NCBI GenBank assembly: GCA_014803985.1
Contig: JAAVAO010000008.1
Coordinates: forward strand, 1 to 64,000
Source of the DNA: Treponema sp.
Lineage (GTDB): Bacteria; Spirochaetota; Spirochaetia; Treponematales; Treponemataceae
Direction: 5' to 3'
Length of the DNA stretch: 64,000 bases
The number at the start of each line of letters is the position of its first letter. Within the stretch, counting starts at the first letter, position 1. A model generated the notes under the pieces. The model worked only from the letters and a program-made list of their open reading frames with translations. It searched no databases and was not told the DNA's origin. The translations under genes were made by a program, and so were the position numbers. This document shows positions 8,497 to 16,467 of the stretch, piece by piece.

Positions 8497-9937
8497 CAAC
8501 ACCTGGTCTGTAGTCAGGGTCTTCGATGCGAATGAGCGCGCCATCTTGAAGAGAATGCTTTGTGTATAAAACGCAATCATGGCTATCACAAACCCAGGAC
8601 ATAATCGTGCCGTTTTCAGGGTTAATCATCAACCAATCTTCTGGATCTGCCTTGACAGACACGACATCAGGGAAAACAAACTCTATTTTATCTCTCGAGC
8701 GAATCATATTGAGCGCAGTGATTTTATACATTTTCCAATCGGTATATTTTTTCACAATCGGAGGATTTTTTTCAGGGTGCATTTCATAATCCTTTATAAG
8801 AGCCGCCCTTTTTGCAGGATGCATCGAATCCATTTCAGCGCGCTTGCTTTCATCATACAGTTTAGCCGCCTCAAAAATCGCCCGCTCTTCATCGTCTGAC
8901 AAAAGAGCATCCACTTCCGCAGAAAGCACATATCGACTATCCGTCGCCCCCGAAACAGTCACATCTGCATCAGAACGATTATAGTAAAAACCAGTGCCCG
9001 ACTCTCTATGACTTACGTTTTCAAGCTCCTCAACAAACGGTCGTGCCTCTTCACCGCTTATTTTTCCGTCAAGAACATCAAGAGCCTTTCTATAAGCGCG
9101 GGTGACAAGAGCGACATAGTAAACGCTTTTCATCCGCCCTTCGATTTTTATTGAATCAAGCCCTGAATCTCTCATATCCTTTAGATGTTCAATCATACGC
9201 AAATCCTTGCTCGAAAGAACAGCAGTAAAGTCGTCCCCCTCAAACACAGGGTAAAACTCACCCGCGCGTTTTTTTTCACGGAGAACAAGCGCGCCGCTTT
9301 GAGAAAGTTCCTTGACCTTTGAACTGTCCGCAAGAACATCGTAGTCCCACCTACAAGAGTGGCTGCATGCACCACTTTGCGCGCTTCTTCCTGTAAGATA
9401 CGCACTCATAATACATCTGCCGGCATAGGCAATGCACATCGCCCCATGACAAAACGCTTCCAATTCCATATCCGGCACTGCGTCTTTTATCTCCCTGATT
9501 TCCTTCAGCGTAATTTCACGCCCCAGAACAATACGAGAGAACCCCATGGAACGATACATTTTCACCGCTTCTCGATTCACGCAACTAGCCTGCGTGCTTA
9601 AATGAAGAGCAGCATTTGGAAAATGAGTTTGCAAGATTGAAACCAACCCTATATCTTGAATAATAAATGCATCTATCGGATATTTTTTAAAATAATCTAA
9701 ATTTGAAATAAAATTGTCAATGTCCGCATTGTGAAACGAAATATTCAATGCACAATGAAGTTTTTTTCCTGGAAAACGCTCTTTTAACTCATGCACTCTT
9801 TTGTATTCGTCATCATAAAAATTATCAGCCTTCACGCGCAGGGAAAATTTTTTCAACCCTATATAGGCGGCATCAGCGCCATACGCGTAGGCATAATACA
9901 ATTTTTCCACATTTCCCGCAGGTGATAAAAGCTCCAT
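8477..9937 (-). CDS. Peptidase U32 family protein (TrhP/YegQ-like)
   Basis: A 486-residue protein opening with MELLSPAGNVEKLYYAYAYG, typical of the U32 family. The U32 signature EAFCHGAMCIAYAGRCIMS is at about 160-178, followed by CSHSCRW (about 191-197). These cysteines fit an iron-sulfur-binding role. Characterised relatives are prephenate-dependent tRNA U34 hydroxylation factors (TrhP) or collagenase-like proteins; the length and motif placement favour the tRNA-modification branch, but I cannot separate them with certainty. It starts 25 bp after the esterase-like gene, with only a weak upstream AGG. Its 3' end overlaps the RSH gene tail to tail. Confidence 0.8.
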   Translation of the reverse strand: MELLSPAGNVEKLYYAYAYGADAAYIGLKKFSLRVKADNFYDDEYKRVHELKERFPGKKLHCALNISFHNADIDNFISNLDYFKKYPIDAFIIQDIGLVSILQTHFPNAALHLSTQASCVNREAVKMYRSMGFSRIVLGREITLKEIREIKDAVPDMELEAFCHGAMCIAYAGRCIMSAYLTGRSAQSGACSHSCRWDYDVLADSSKVKELSQSGALVLREKKRAGEFYPVFEGDDFTAVLSSKDLRMIEHLKDMRDSGLDSIKIEGRMKSVYYVALVTRAYRKALDVLDGKISGEEARPFVEELENVSHRESGTGFYYNRSDADVTVSGATDSRYVLSAEVDALLSDDEERAIFEAAKLYDESKRAEMDSMHPAKRAALIKDYEMHPEKNPPIVKKYTDWKMYKITALNMIRSRDKIEFVFPDVVSVKADPEDWLMINPENGTIMSWVCDSHDCVLYTKHSLQDGALIRIEDPDYRPGVVRDFGR

Positions 9938-9962
9938 ATTCTAAAAACCTGTTCGCTCCATA

Positions 9963-11030
9963 CTATGCTTCAGAATGAAAGCTGTTTTCAAGGCGCGGCT
10001 TATTTTCAAAAGTTTGACGCTCATTTAAAGCCCCAATTCCTGAAATAACTGTTGAAACCTTTCGCAAAGCATCATGCGCCTCATCAAAATACTCATCAGC
10101 CAGTTGAAAAAGATGCGGCATATCGTCCCAAACATCAATATCACACTCGCTTCCAGCCTCTCTCAACAATCCCGCCATTTTTTTTGCATCAGACAAAAGC
10201 AATTCGTTTTCGCCAACTTGAATATAAACGGGCGGAAAATCTTTTAATAAATCTTTAGAGGCATACACAGGAGAAACAAGCGGATTTACAAGATTTGATG
10301 CAAAGGTATAGGACTCACCGCATTTTTGATATGAATCGCTGTTCATAACCTCATCAGAAACTTTTTTTTCAGAGCGCAACACAGAAGTTTCGGAAAGGTC
10401 AAACCACGGAGAAAAAAACACAACGCGCTTTATGCATTTTCTATATCTTTCGCGTAAATTTAAAAGAAGCGACATCGCAATGCTCGCCCCCGCTCCATCA
10501 GCCGCAATTATAATTTCAGGCACAAAAGATTCCTCTGTAGCATTCTTTACCACGCCCGCCGCAGTTTCCCCTGTTTTTGTGTTTAGTGCGTTTCTAACGT
10601 TTTTTGTATTGGAATCAAGAGAATGCGCAATTTGCTCCTCTGTAAAAAGGGAGCGAAATGCCAATTGAATATCTTCTGTTGCCGCAGGAAAAGGATGTGA
10701 GGGAGCAAGCCTATATTCAGGAACAACAGTTCTACTATACGCCTTGTTTGCCAGCATTGCGCAAAAATTTCTATAAGATGCCCGAGATCCGCCAACAAAA
10801 CAACCTCCATGCACATAAAACAAAATTCTACCTGAAGAATACAACTCTGGGAAAAGAAAATCGCAAGTAACTCCACCAAAAACCTTCTCTTGCCGTTCAA
10901 CATTGTTTGGCAAAAACACCGTTTTAAAGAGAGATTCAATTTTTGCACGATACACATTCACATCAGAACGAGAGTTAAAGATTAAAGCCTTTAGTTTTTT
11001 TATAGCGGCTTTGCGATTTGTATTTGCCAT
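9963..11030 (-). CDS. HSL-family alpha/beta hydrolase-like protein lacking the nucleophile Ser
   Basis: A 355-residue protein of the hormone-sensitive-lipase-like fold. It has the oxyanion HGG motif (74-76, in FYVHGGCFVGGS), the VVPEYRLAPSHPFPAA segment (102-117) and the likely catalytic His306 in DDMPHLF. The nucleophile elbow normally reads GDSAGG; here it reads A-D-G-A-G-A (177-182), so the serine position is Gly179. The acid segment reads VGENELLLSD (272-281), with Glu where Asp is common. It may be a non-catalytic relative. Start at ATG 11030 is supported by the -10 hexamer 6 nt upstream; the open frame further upstream crosses the metA leader and is discarded. It probably forms an operon with the U32 gene. 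Confidence 0.75.
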   Translation of the reverse strand: MANTNRKAAIKKLKALIFNSRSDVNVYRAKIESLFKTVFLPNNVERQEKVFGGVTCDFLFPELYSSGRILFYVHGGCFVGGSRASYRNFCAMLANKAYSRTVVPEYRLAPSHPFPAATEDIQLAFRSLFTEEQIAHSLDSNTKNVRNALNTKTGETAAGVVKNATEESFVPEIIIAADGAGASIAMSLLLNLRERYRKCIKRVVFFSPWFDLSETSVLRSEKKVSDEVMNSDSYQKCGESYTFASNLVNPLVSPVYASKDLLKDFPPVYIQVGENELLLSDAKKMAGLLREAGSECDIDVWDDMPHLFQLADEYFDEAHDALRKVSTVISGIGALNERQTFENKPRLENSFHSEA

Positions 11031-11035
11031 ACAAT

Positions 11036-11070
11036 TAGTATAGCAAATACACGTATTTTTTGCTATACTA
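11036..11070. promoter_or_regulatory. Symmetric divergent promoter/operator between the esterase-like gene and metA
   Basis: A perfect 12-bp inverted repeat (11036-11047 with 11059-11070, 11-nt centre) carries TATACT in each arm, oriented outward. The minus-strand copy (11042-11037) is 6 nt from ATG 11030. The plus-strand copy (11064-11069) would start a roughly 100-nt metA leader. Each has the same TAGCAA at the -35 place with 17-nt spacing, because of the symmetry. A dimeric regulator site overlapping both promoters is inferred. Confidence 0.55.
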
Positions 11071-11095
11071 GTTACAAAAATAAATTGCTTCAACA

Positions 11096-11160
11096 GAGAA
11101 GGTGCTGTCAAGGTGTTTGTAAAAGGACACCTCGAAAAACGGCAGTTTTTAGAAGTTCTC
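11096..11160 (+). promoter_or_regulatory. Nested stem-loop in the metA leader
   Basis: Three stems nest: GAGAA (11096-11100) with TTCTC (11156-11160); CTGTC (11105-11109) with GGCAG (11141-11145, one wobble); AGGTGT (11111-11116) with ACACCT (11127-11132). A competing hairpin AAAAAC/GTTTTT (11135-11140 with 11145-11150) would break the middle stem. The ribosome site AGGAG lies just downstream. It does not look like a SAM-I or SAM-II riboswitch to me. Cis-regulation of metA is inferred. Confidence 0.4.
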
Positions 11161-11176
11161 ATAACAGGAGATCATA

Positions 11177-12088
11177 ATGCCGATAAAAATTCAATCGGAT
11201 TTACCTGCCTGCAAAATTCTTGGACAGGAAAACATATTTGTTATAACTGAAAAACGCGCACAAACACAAGACATTCGACCGCTAAAGGTGGCGATTGTCA
11301 ATTTAATGCCAACGCGTGAAGTCACAGAAACACAAATTCTTCGTCTTCTTGCAAACACACCGCTACAAATTGAAATATCTCTTGTGAGAATGGAAAATCA
11401 CCTCTATAAGCACACAGGAATGGATTATCTTAAAAAATTCTACATCCCCTCAAGCGCACTTTTTTCACAGAAATTCGATGGTTTGATTATAACTGGCGCA
11501 CCTGTTGAACATCTACCGTTTGAGAAAGTTGACTACTGGAAAGAACTCTGTGAAATTATGGACTACGCAAAAGAAAATGTGTTTTCCACGCTCTACGTTT
11601 GCTGGGGGGCATTTGCAGGTCTTTATCACTTGCACGGGATACAAAAGCATCAAACGGAAAACAAACTTTTTGGAATCTTTATGAACTACCGCACAACAAT
11701 AAACGATCCTCTCTTGAGAGGGCTTGATGACACCTTCCCCATTCCGCAATCAAGAAACGCAACAATTTATGAGAAGGATCTACTGCCACACCAAGAATTA
11801 ACGGTACTTGCAAAATCTCCTGATGCAGGAATAACCATAGCAAAATCAAATGATAACCGCGAAATTTTTATGACGGGACATCTTGAGTATGACACAATGA
11901 CGCTCGCAGATGAATATTGGCGGGATATAAAAAAAGGACTGAAAATCAACCTTCCAAGAAATTACTTCCCGAACAACAACACAAGCCTTCCACCGTCATC
12001 GTATTGGAGAAGCACAGCGCACTTGCTATTTAGCAACTGGATGAACTACTATGTCTATCAGGAAACGCCCTATAACTTTACAACATAA
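11177..12088 (+). CDS. metA: Homoserine O-acetyltransferase (MetA family)
   Basis: A 303-residue MetA-family acyltransferase for the first committed step of methionine synthesis. Catalytic Cys142 (VCWGAFAG), His235 and Glu237 (TGHLEYD) fall at the same numbers as in E. coli MetA. Residue 111, which in this family separates acetyl-CoA users (Glu) from succinyl-CoA users (Gly), is Glu111 (TGAPVEHLPF), so O-acetylhomoserine is the predicted product despite the MetA fold. CAGGAG lies upstream of the ATG. It is transcribed away from the esterase-like gene through a shared palindromic promoter and a structured leader. No other methionine genes are adjacent. Confidence 0.93.
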   Translation: MPIKIQSDLPACKILGQENIFVITEKRAQTQDIRPLKVAIVNLMPTREVTETQILRLLANTPLQIEISLVRMENHLYKHTGMDYLKKFYIPSSALFSQKFDGLIITGAPVEHLPFEKVDYWKELCEIMDYAKENVFSTLYVCWGAFAGLYHLHGIQKHQTENKLFGIFMNYRTTINDPLLRGLDDTFPIPQSRNATIYEKDLLPHQELTVLAKSPDAGITIAKSNDNREIFMTGHLEYDTMTLADEYWRDIKKGLKINLPRNYFPNNNTSLPPSSYWRSTAHLLFSNWMNYYVYQETPYNFTT

Positions 12089-12201
12089 CTTTACAACGCG
12101 CCAAACAAAAACGCCTTAAATCCATCCCATCCCTCAAAAAACCGCTTGCGCAAATTCAATCCTATAAATTGTCTCTCATCCTTTGCAGGGGCGCAATGAT
12201 T

Positions 12202-12353
12202 CCTTAATTTTCAACAGCGAACGAATCTTCAGATTCGGGAGTTGTTGAAAAGGCAGTTTCGCAATGGAATGAGAAACTGCATTAAATAAGCGAGTTTTGA
12301 AAAAACTCGCATTAAAATGGGCAACGCTATTTTAGTTGCCCATTTTAAACCTT
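12202..12353 (+). repeat. Modular hairpin repeat, copy 2 (complete, four modules)
   Basis: Module 1 is a double hairpin (outer stem about 12208-12218 with 12241-12251; inner CGAATC/GATTCG at 12222-12237). Module 2 is an 8-bp stem (12253-12260 with 12273-12280). Module 3 is a 9-bp stem with a GAA loop (12290-12310). Module 4 is a 12-bp stem (12314-12325 with 12335-12346). Copies elsewhere change both sides of several stems together. This copy follows metA. Confidence 0.85.
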
Positions 12354-12668
12354 CCTTAATTTTCAACAGCGAGCGAATCTTCAGATTCGGGAGTTGTTGA
12401 AAAGGCAGTTTCGCAATGAAATGAGAAACTGCATTAAATAAGCGAGTTTTGAAAAGATAGAAAGAACATTCTTCCAGTTGCAGTGAAAAAGGCAAAACCA
12501 TGCGCTCGCGCATTTCGCGCTTATTGTGGCAAAGATTTTTTTCGCTGCTACCGCAGCGACCACAATCAGAGCGATTTTGCCTTTTTCACTGCGCCTTCGC
12601 GAATGTGTTTTATATTTTCAAAACTCGCATTAAAATGGGCAACGCTATTTTAGTTGCCCATTTTAAAC
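12354..12668 (+). repeat. Modular hairpin repeat, copy 3, with an insert in module 3
   Basis: This copy begins immediately after copy 2 and is nearly identical to it, except that about 163 bp (12456-12618) sit within the loop side of the GCGAGTTTT/AAAACTCGC hairpin. Modules 1, 2 and 4 are intact. The tandem arrangement suggests duplication followed by insertion, or deletion of the insert from copy 2. Confidence 0.85.
12456..12618 (+). mobile_element. Palindromic MITE-like insert
   Basis: The insert contains a perfect 17-bp inverted repeat (12481-12497 with 12575-12591) and further nested arms, including ATTGTGG/CCACAAT and TCGCTGC/GCAGCGA near the centre, so it can fold into one long cruciform. 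The same element is at about 41-212, and a diverged reverse copy is at about 34575-34835. It has no coding capacity. Movement is inferred from the clean difference between copies 2 and 3. Confidence 0.55.
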
Positions 12669-12733
12669 CTTCGCAACAACAAGGCGAAAGTGCAGGGCGG
12701 ATGGTATATTGTTTTTTCTATTCCTCAACGTTT

Positions 12734-12760
12734 GGTGAGCAGGGCAAAATCCTGTTCACC
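12734..12760 (-). terminator. Hairpin downstream of ilvE
   Basis: A 10-bp stem (12734-12743 with 12751-12760, one wobble) lies about 70 bp beyond the ilvE stop on the minus strand. There is no clear T-run, so a Rho-independent stop is uncertain. Confidence 0.3.
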
Positions 12761-12827
12761 GAGTGTACATTAAAAACAAGAGGCATCTCTCTCTTCCCCT
12801 CTCCCCCGCAATGTAATTCTTAAACAT

Positions 12828-13847
12828 TTAAATTTCGTAAATCCAGCCATCGGGAGCTTTTTCAGTTCCCAGTTGAATCCCAACCAAAGTTTCGCGAAGT
12901 TTTCCCAAAACAGGACCGCATTCATCCATTCCAGAAGGGATTTCAATAGTAGTGTCATGGTCAACAATTCTTCCAATAGGAGAAATAACAGCCGCAGTTC
13001 CACAAAGACCGCACTCCGCAAAATCGCCCAATTCGTTCTTGTGTACCGCCCGCTCCTCAACTTCAATTCCAAGATATTCATGCGCAACATAAACTAAAGA
13101 ACGACGAGTAATAGACGGCAAAATTGAATCAGAATGAGGAGTAACAAGGCGGCCGTCTTTTGTAACAAAAAGAATATTTGCACCGCCCGTTTCCTCAATA
13201 TATGTGTGCGTTGCGGGATCAGTATATATATTTTCATCAAAACCACACTTATGCGCGTCAACAATATTATGCAAACTCATTGCATAATTCAAACCCGCTT
13301 TTACATCTCCTGTTCCACGAGGAGCCGCCCTGTCGAGATCAGAAACACGAACAACAATCGGCTTCACACCACCTTTAAAATAAGGTCCAACCGGAGTAAC
13401 CAAAATGCGAAATTCATATTCATCGGCGGGCTTCACACCTATAACAGCGTTTGCGCCATACATATATGGTCTAATATAAAGGGTTGCGCCGCTTCCATAC
13501 GGAGGAACATAATCGATATTCGCCTTGACAACGTCTTTTACAGCCTGAATAAACTTTTCTTTTGGGAACACAGGCATTTCAAGTCGCCTGCATGTTTTTT
13601 CCATGCGCTCAGCATTCAAATCTGGACGGAAAGTTACAATGCGCCCATCCTTTGTTGTGTATGCCTTCAAGCCTTCAAAGCATGTTTGAGCGTATTGCAA
13701 AACGCCCGCGCACTCAGAAATAGTAATCTCATGCTTTTCTGTAAGGCATCCTGCATCCCACGCTCCGTCCTTGTAATACGAAGTGAAACTTTTGTCGGTT
13801 TTCATATACCCAAATGGCAAATGAGCCCAGTCAAGATTTTTCCCCAT
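12828..13847 (-). CDS. ilvE: Branched-chain amino acid aminotransferase
   Basis: A 339-residue class IV PLP aminotransferase that transfers the amino group between glutamate and the keto acids of Val, Leu and Ile. Visible family segments are the QTCFEGLKAY start region, the YIRPYMYG segment, the GTGDVKAGLNYAMS stretch containing the PLP lysine, EETGGANILFV and the ECGLCGTAAVISPIG tail. This is the long type II form also found in eukaryotes and Firmicutes. I start it at ATG 13847 because GAGAGG lies just upstream; an in-frame TTG 30 bp earlier has no ribosome site. A good promoter lies at 13892-13920. No other ilv/leu genes are nearby. Confidence 0.93.
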   Translation of the reverse strand: MGKNLDWAHLPFGYMKTDKSFTSYYKDGAWDAGCLTEKHEITISECAGVLQYAQTCFEGLKAYTTKDGRIVTFRPDLNAERMEKTCRRLEMPVFPKEKFIQAVKDVVKANIDYVPPYGSGATLYIRPYMYGANAVIGVKPADEYEFRILVTPVGPYFKGGVKPIVVRVSDLDRAAPRGTGDVKAGLNYAMSLHNIVDAHKCGFDENIYTDPATHTYIEETGGANILFVTKDGRLVTPHSDSILPSITRRSLVYVAHEYLGIEVEERAVHKNELGDFAECGLCGTAAVISPIGRIVDHDTTIEIPSGMDECGPVLGKLRETLVGIQLGTEKAPDGWIYEI

Positions 13848-13891
13848 TTTTAACCTCTCAATTAAGTCGCAATCCAAGCGGCGTTTTTTTT

Positions 13892-13920
13892 ATCATAGTG
13901 CTTTTAAGGAATTTAGTCAA
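13892..13920 (-). promoter_or_regulatory. Sigma-70 promoter for ilvE
   Basis: On the minus strand TTGACT (13920-13915) and TATGAT (13897-13892) are 17 nt apart, placing transcription start near 13885 and a leader of about 38 nt before ilvE. Confidence 0.6.
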
Positions 13921-13984
13921 TTTTTAAAAACAAAAGGCAGACTAAGACACATTGCAATAGTAGGTAAAAATGAGGATTTTATCT

Positions 13985-14130
13985 TCTTACATAATTTGGC
14001 GGCTTTTTGTTCCGCTCCGCTCCACAAAAAACAGGCTTTTCGGGGTTCCGGCTTCCGCCTCCAGCCGCTTCCCTCACTCGTAAACTCGTTCAGTCCAGTG
14101 GCAGCCTGCGGCTCCCCTACAATCCTTGCC
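13985..14130. other. GC-richer intergenic stretch without a gene
   Basis: This part of the gap between mannose-1-phosphate guanylyltransferase and ilvE is visibly richer in G and C than its surroundings, with CCGCTCCGCTCC-like and CCGGCTTCCGCC-like runs. Open frames across it are short and lack a ribosome site. It may be a dispersed element; I see no second full copy in the window. Confidence 0.35.
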
Positions 14131-14198
14131 GCAATACAACCCGACATTTGAATGATACAAAAACAAATGTACGCATTCTCTCTTGCTACAAAACTGAT

Positions 14199-15260
14199 CT
14201 AGAGTGTTAACTTTGAAGCACACTCCGCCGCTTTTTTTACATCTTGCGAGCGTTCCATTTTGGAAACGAGAATTGCCTCTTCGCCTTCAACAACAATTAC
14301 ATCTTCCAATCCAATGAGCGCAACAATTTTTTTGGAGTTTACATAACATTTTTTTGAGTCAATAAAAATTGCCTTTCCACGCTGAACATTTCCACACGCA
14401 TCTTTTTCATTTATATCATAAAGCGATGCCCATGAGCCAACATCATTCCACCCTGCATCAAGTGGAATCACCCTTCCCTTGTCTGTCTTTTCCATAACAG
14501 CATAATCAATGGAGTTAGCGGCAATTTTTTCAAAATGATCTTTATCAATCCTGATAAAGTCCGCGTCAACAGCGGCACAATCAAAAGCGGCTTTTGAAAG
14601 AGCATACATTTCAGGCTCCAATCTCTGTAATTCTGAAAGAAAAACACTTGCCTTAAAAACAAACATCCCGCTATTCCAAAAATAATCGCCAGAAGCAAGA
14701 TACGCTTTTGCCGTAGAAGAATCGGGTTTTTCAACAAAACGCTCCGTCCTAAAAACAGAATTGTCATTCTTATGAATAGAATTTCCCTTTTGTATATAAC
14801 CATAGCCCGTGTGCGGAGAATCAGGCACAATTCCAAAAGTCACAAGTGCATTGTCAAGAGCATTTTTCACCGCAAGATTCAACGCATTTTTAAAAACATC
14901 CGTTTTTTTTATAATATGATCCGACGGCAAAACAATCATAACAGCATTTTCATCACGCTTCATCGCCTGAAAAGCCCCAACTGCAATTGCAGGTGCAGTA
15001 TTCCTTGGAAGAGGCTCCAACATAATTGAAGGGGCTGCACTGCACATTTCAGAAAGCTGTTCCGCTACAATAAATCTGTGCCTCTCATTGCAAATAACAA
15101 TTGGAGAATCAATTTCAAGTCCCGAAAGACGCAAAAGAGTTTCTTGAATCATTGTATGCCTCCCCATAAGAGGCAAAAACTGTTTTGGACATGATGAAGT
15201 TGAAAGCGGCCAAAGACGAGTACCCGATCCACCCGAAAGAATTACAGGAACAATAGACAT
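14199..15260 (-). CDS. manC: Mannose-1-phosphate guanylyltransferase
   Basis: A 353-residue nucleotidyltransferase making GDP-mannose from GTP and mannose 1-phosphate. The N-terminal VILSGGSGTRLWPLS nucleotide-binding loop (about 6-20), CPKQFLPL, the LPSDHII segment (about 105-111), FVEKPD and GWNDVGSWASLY define the family. It has only the transferase domain, without the C-terminal phosphomannose isomerase of bifunctional ManC. A GAGAGGTGGAG ribosome site precedes the ATG. It starts 57 bp after the WecA-type gene and is probably co-transcribed with it, which fits surface glycan synthesis. Confidence 0.9.
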   Translation of the reverse strand: MSIVPVILSGGSGTRLWPLSTSSCPKQFLPLMGRHTMIQETLLRLSGLEIDSPIVICNERHRFIVAEQLSEMCSAAPSIMLEPLPRNTAPAIAVGAFQAMKRDENAVMIVLPSDHIIKKTDVFKNALNLAVKNALDNALVTFGIVPDSPHTGYGYIQKGNSIHKNDNSVFRTERFVEKPDSSTAKAYLASGDYFWNSGMFVFKASVFLSELQRLEPEMYALSKAAFDCAAVDADFIRIDKDHFEKIAANSIDYAVMEKTDKGRVIPLDAGWNDVGSWASLYDINEKDACGNVQRGKAIFIDSKKCYVNSKKIVALIGLEDVIVVEGEEAILVSKMERSQDVKKAAECASKLTL

Positions 15261-15317
15261 ACTCCACCTCTCATAAAAGACAAATAAGATAAAAAATACT
15301 GTTTTACCAATACAAAC

Positions 15318-16448
15318 TTAAGGAAGAATAACACCATCCTCTTCAACAGGCACAGCCTTGTTTCCCTCTCGCAACGCTTTATCACGATTCAAAAGCCGCC
15401 TTGTTACCGACTTGCTTGCATAGTGCAATACAGTAAAAAAGCCAATCATAAACACATACACTGCAGACATAACAGGAATAGAAATTGTCTTTCGCTTGAA
15501 TATAACAATAACTACAGCCGCACAAATGCACACTTGAATAACAGAAATAATAAACAGTGTATGTCTTTTGTTAAAGCCTATATTCAAAAATTTATGATGA
15601 AGATGATATTTATCAGGACTCATAATAGGTTTGTGATCGCGAAGCCTTCTCCAAATTGCGGCGATTGTATCTATCATAGGAATTGAAACAATAATTAGCA
15701 AGGCGAGAAATTTATTATACTCAAAATTATCTATCAAAGGAGTTCTCGCAGAAACTCTTATAGAATAAAGAGGAATCGTTGCAATCATAAAACCCAAAAA
15801 CTGACTTCCCCCATCTCCCATAAAGATTTTTGCATCTGGAAATGGCAAATTAAACACTAGAAATCCCAAAACGCTTGCCGCAAGAATAAGAGAAATTATA
15901 GACCCCTCTGCAAATACATCCTTTAAGATAATTCCATACGTCACCAAAGCGGACAAGGAAAGCATTCCGCACAGACCATCAAGTCCATCAATAAGGTTGT
16001 ATGCATTTATAATTCCCAAAATCCAGCAAAATGTAAGTAAAATGCTAATATACGGGGGAAGATTGTATTTAAAAATTTGATGAAAACTGTATTTATCAAC
16101 AACCACCAACACAGAGGCAATCACCTGAACCACTAACTTTATAATTGCAGGCAATTCAAAAATATCATCAAACACGCCAAAAACAAAGATTATCACACCC
16201 GCAATTACAATTGAAATAGGATTCCTATCAAAATTCGAGTAGTTTGCAATAAAATAGACAATGATTCCGATTAAAAAAGCAAGCATCATAGCCACGCCCC
16301 CCAAACGAGGAATATTCCCCGAATGGATTTTGCGTGCATTCACAGAATCATAAAGATTGTAAAAACGACAGAACTTTATTGTCAGAGGCACAAAAAGCAC
16401 ACAAAGCACGAACGAGAGCACAATCGGAAAAAAAATAGTTATGGACAT
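15318..16448 (-). CDS. wecA: WecA/MraY-family undecaprenyl-phosphate sugar-1-phosphate transferase
   Basis: A 376-residue polytopic enzyme with about ten hydrophobic helices. It should attach a sugar 1-phosphate, commonly GlcNAc-1-P, to undecaprenyl phosphate to start a surface polysaccharide. Family motifs are FDDIFELP (about 93-100), NLIDGLDGLCGM and FMGDGGSQFLGF, which carry the catalytic aspartates, and the HLHHKFLNIGF loop of the WecA branch. Its start is preceded by ten consecutive G residues on the coding strand, which could affect promoter or ribosome-site spacing. The downstream GDP-mannose gene suggests one glycan pathway. The sugar specificity is not readable. Confidence 0.87.
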   Translation of the reverse strand: MSITIFFPIVLSFVLCVLFVPLTIKFCRFYNLYDSVNARKIHSGNIPRLGGVAMMLAFLIGIIVYFIANYSNFDRNPISIVIAGVIIFVFGVFDDIFELPAIIKLVVQVIASVLVVVDKYSFHQIFKYNLPPYISILLTFCWILGIINAYNLIDGLDGLCGMLSLSALVTYGIILKDVFAEGSIISLILAASVLGFLVFNLPFPDAKIFMGDGGSQFLGFMIATIPLYSIRVSARTPLIDNFEYNKFLALLIIVSIPMIDTIAAIWRRLRDHKPIMSPDKYHLHHKFLNIGFNKRHTLFIISVIQVCICAAVVIVIFKRKTISIPVMSAVYVFMIGFFTVLHYASKSVTRRLLNRDKALREGNKAVPVEEDGVILP

Positions 16449-16457
16449 TTAACAATA

Positions 16458-16467
16458 CCCCCCCCCC
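16458..16467 (-). promoter_or_regulatory. Poly-G (G10) tract just upstream of the wecA-type start
   Basis: Ten C on the plus strand are ten G on the coding strand, ending 9 nt before ATG 16448. The tract overlaps where a -35/-10 spacer (TATTGT lies at 16457-16452) or the ribosome site would be. Such tracts mutate by slipped-strand pairing. Confidence 0.6.

Noticed and set aside
11031..11162. N-terminal extension of the esterase-like gene
   Set aside because: It crosses the divergent promoter palindrome and the metA leader; ATG 11030 with the -10 at 6 nt is better supported.
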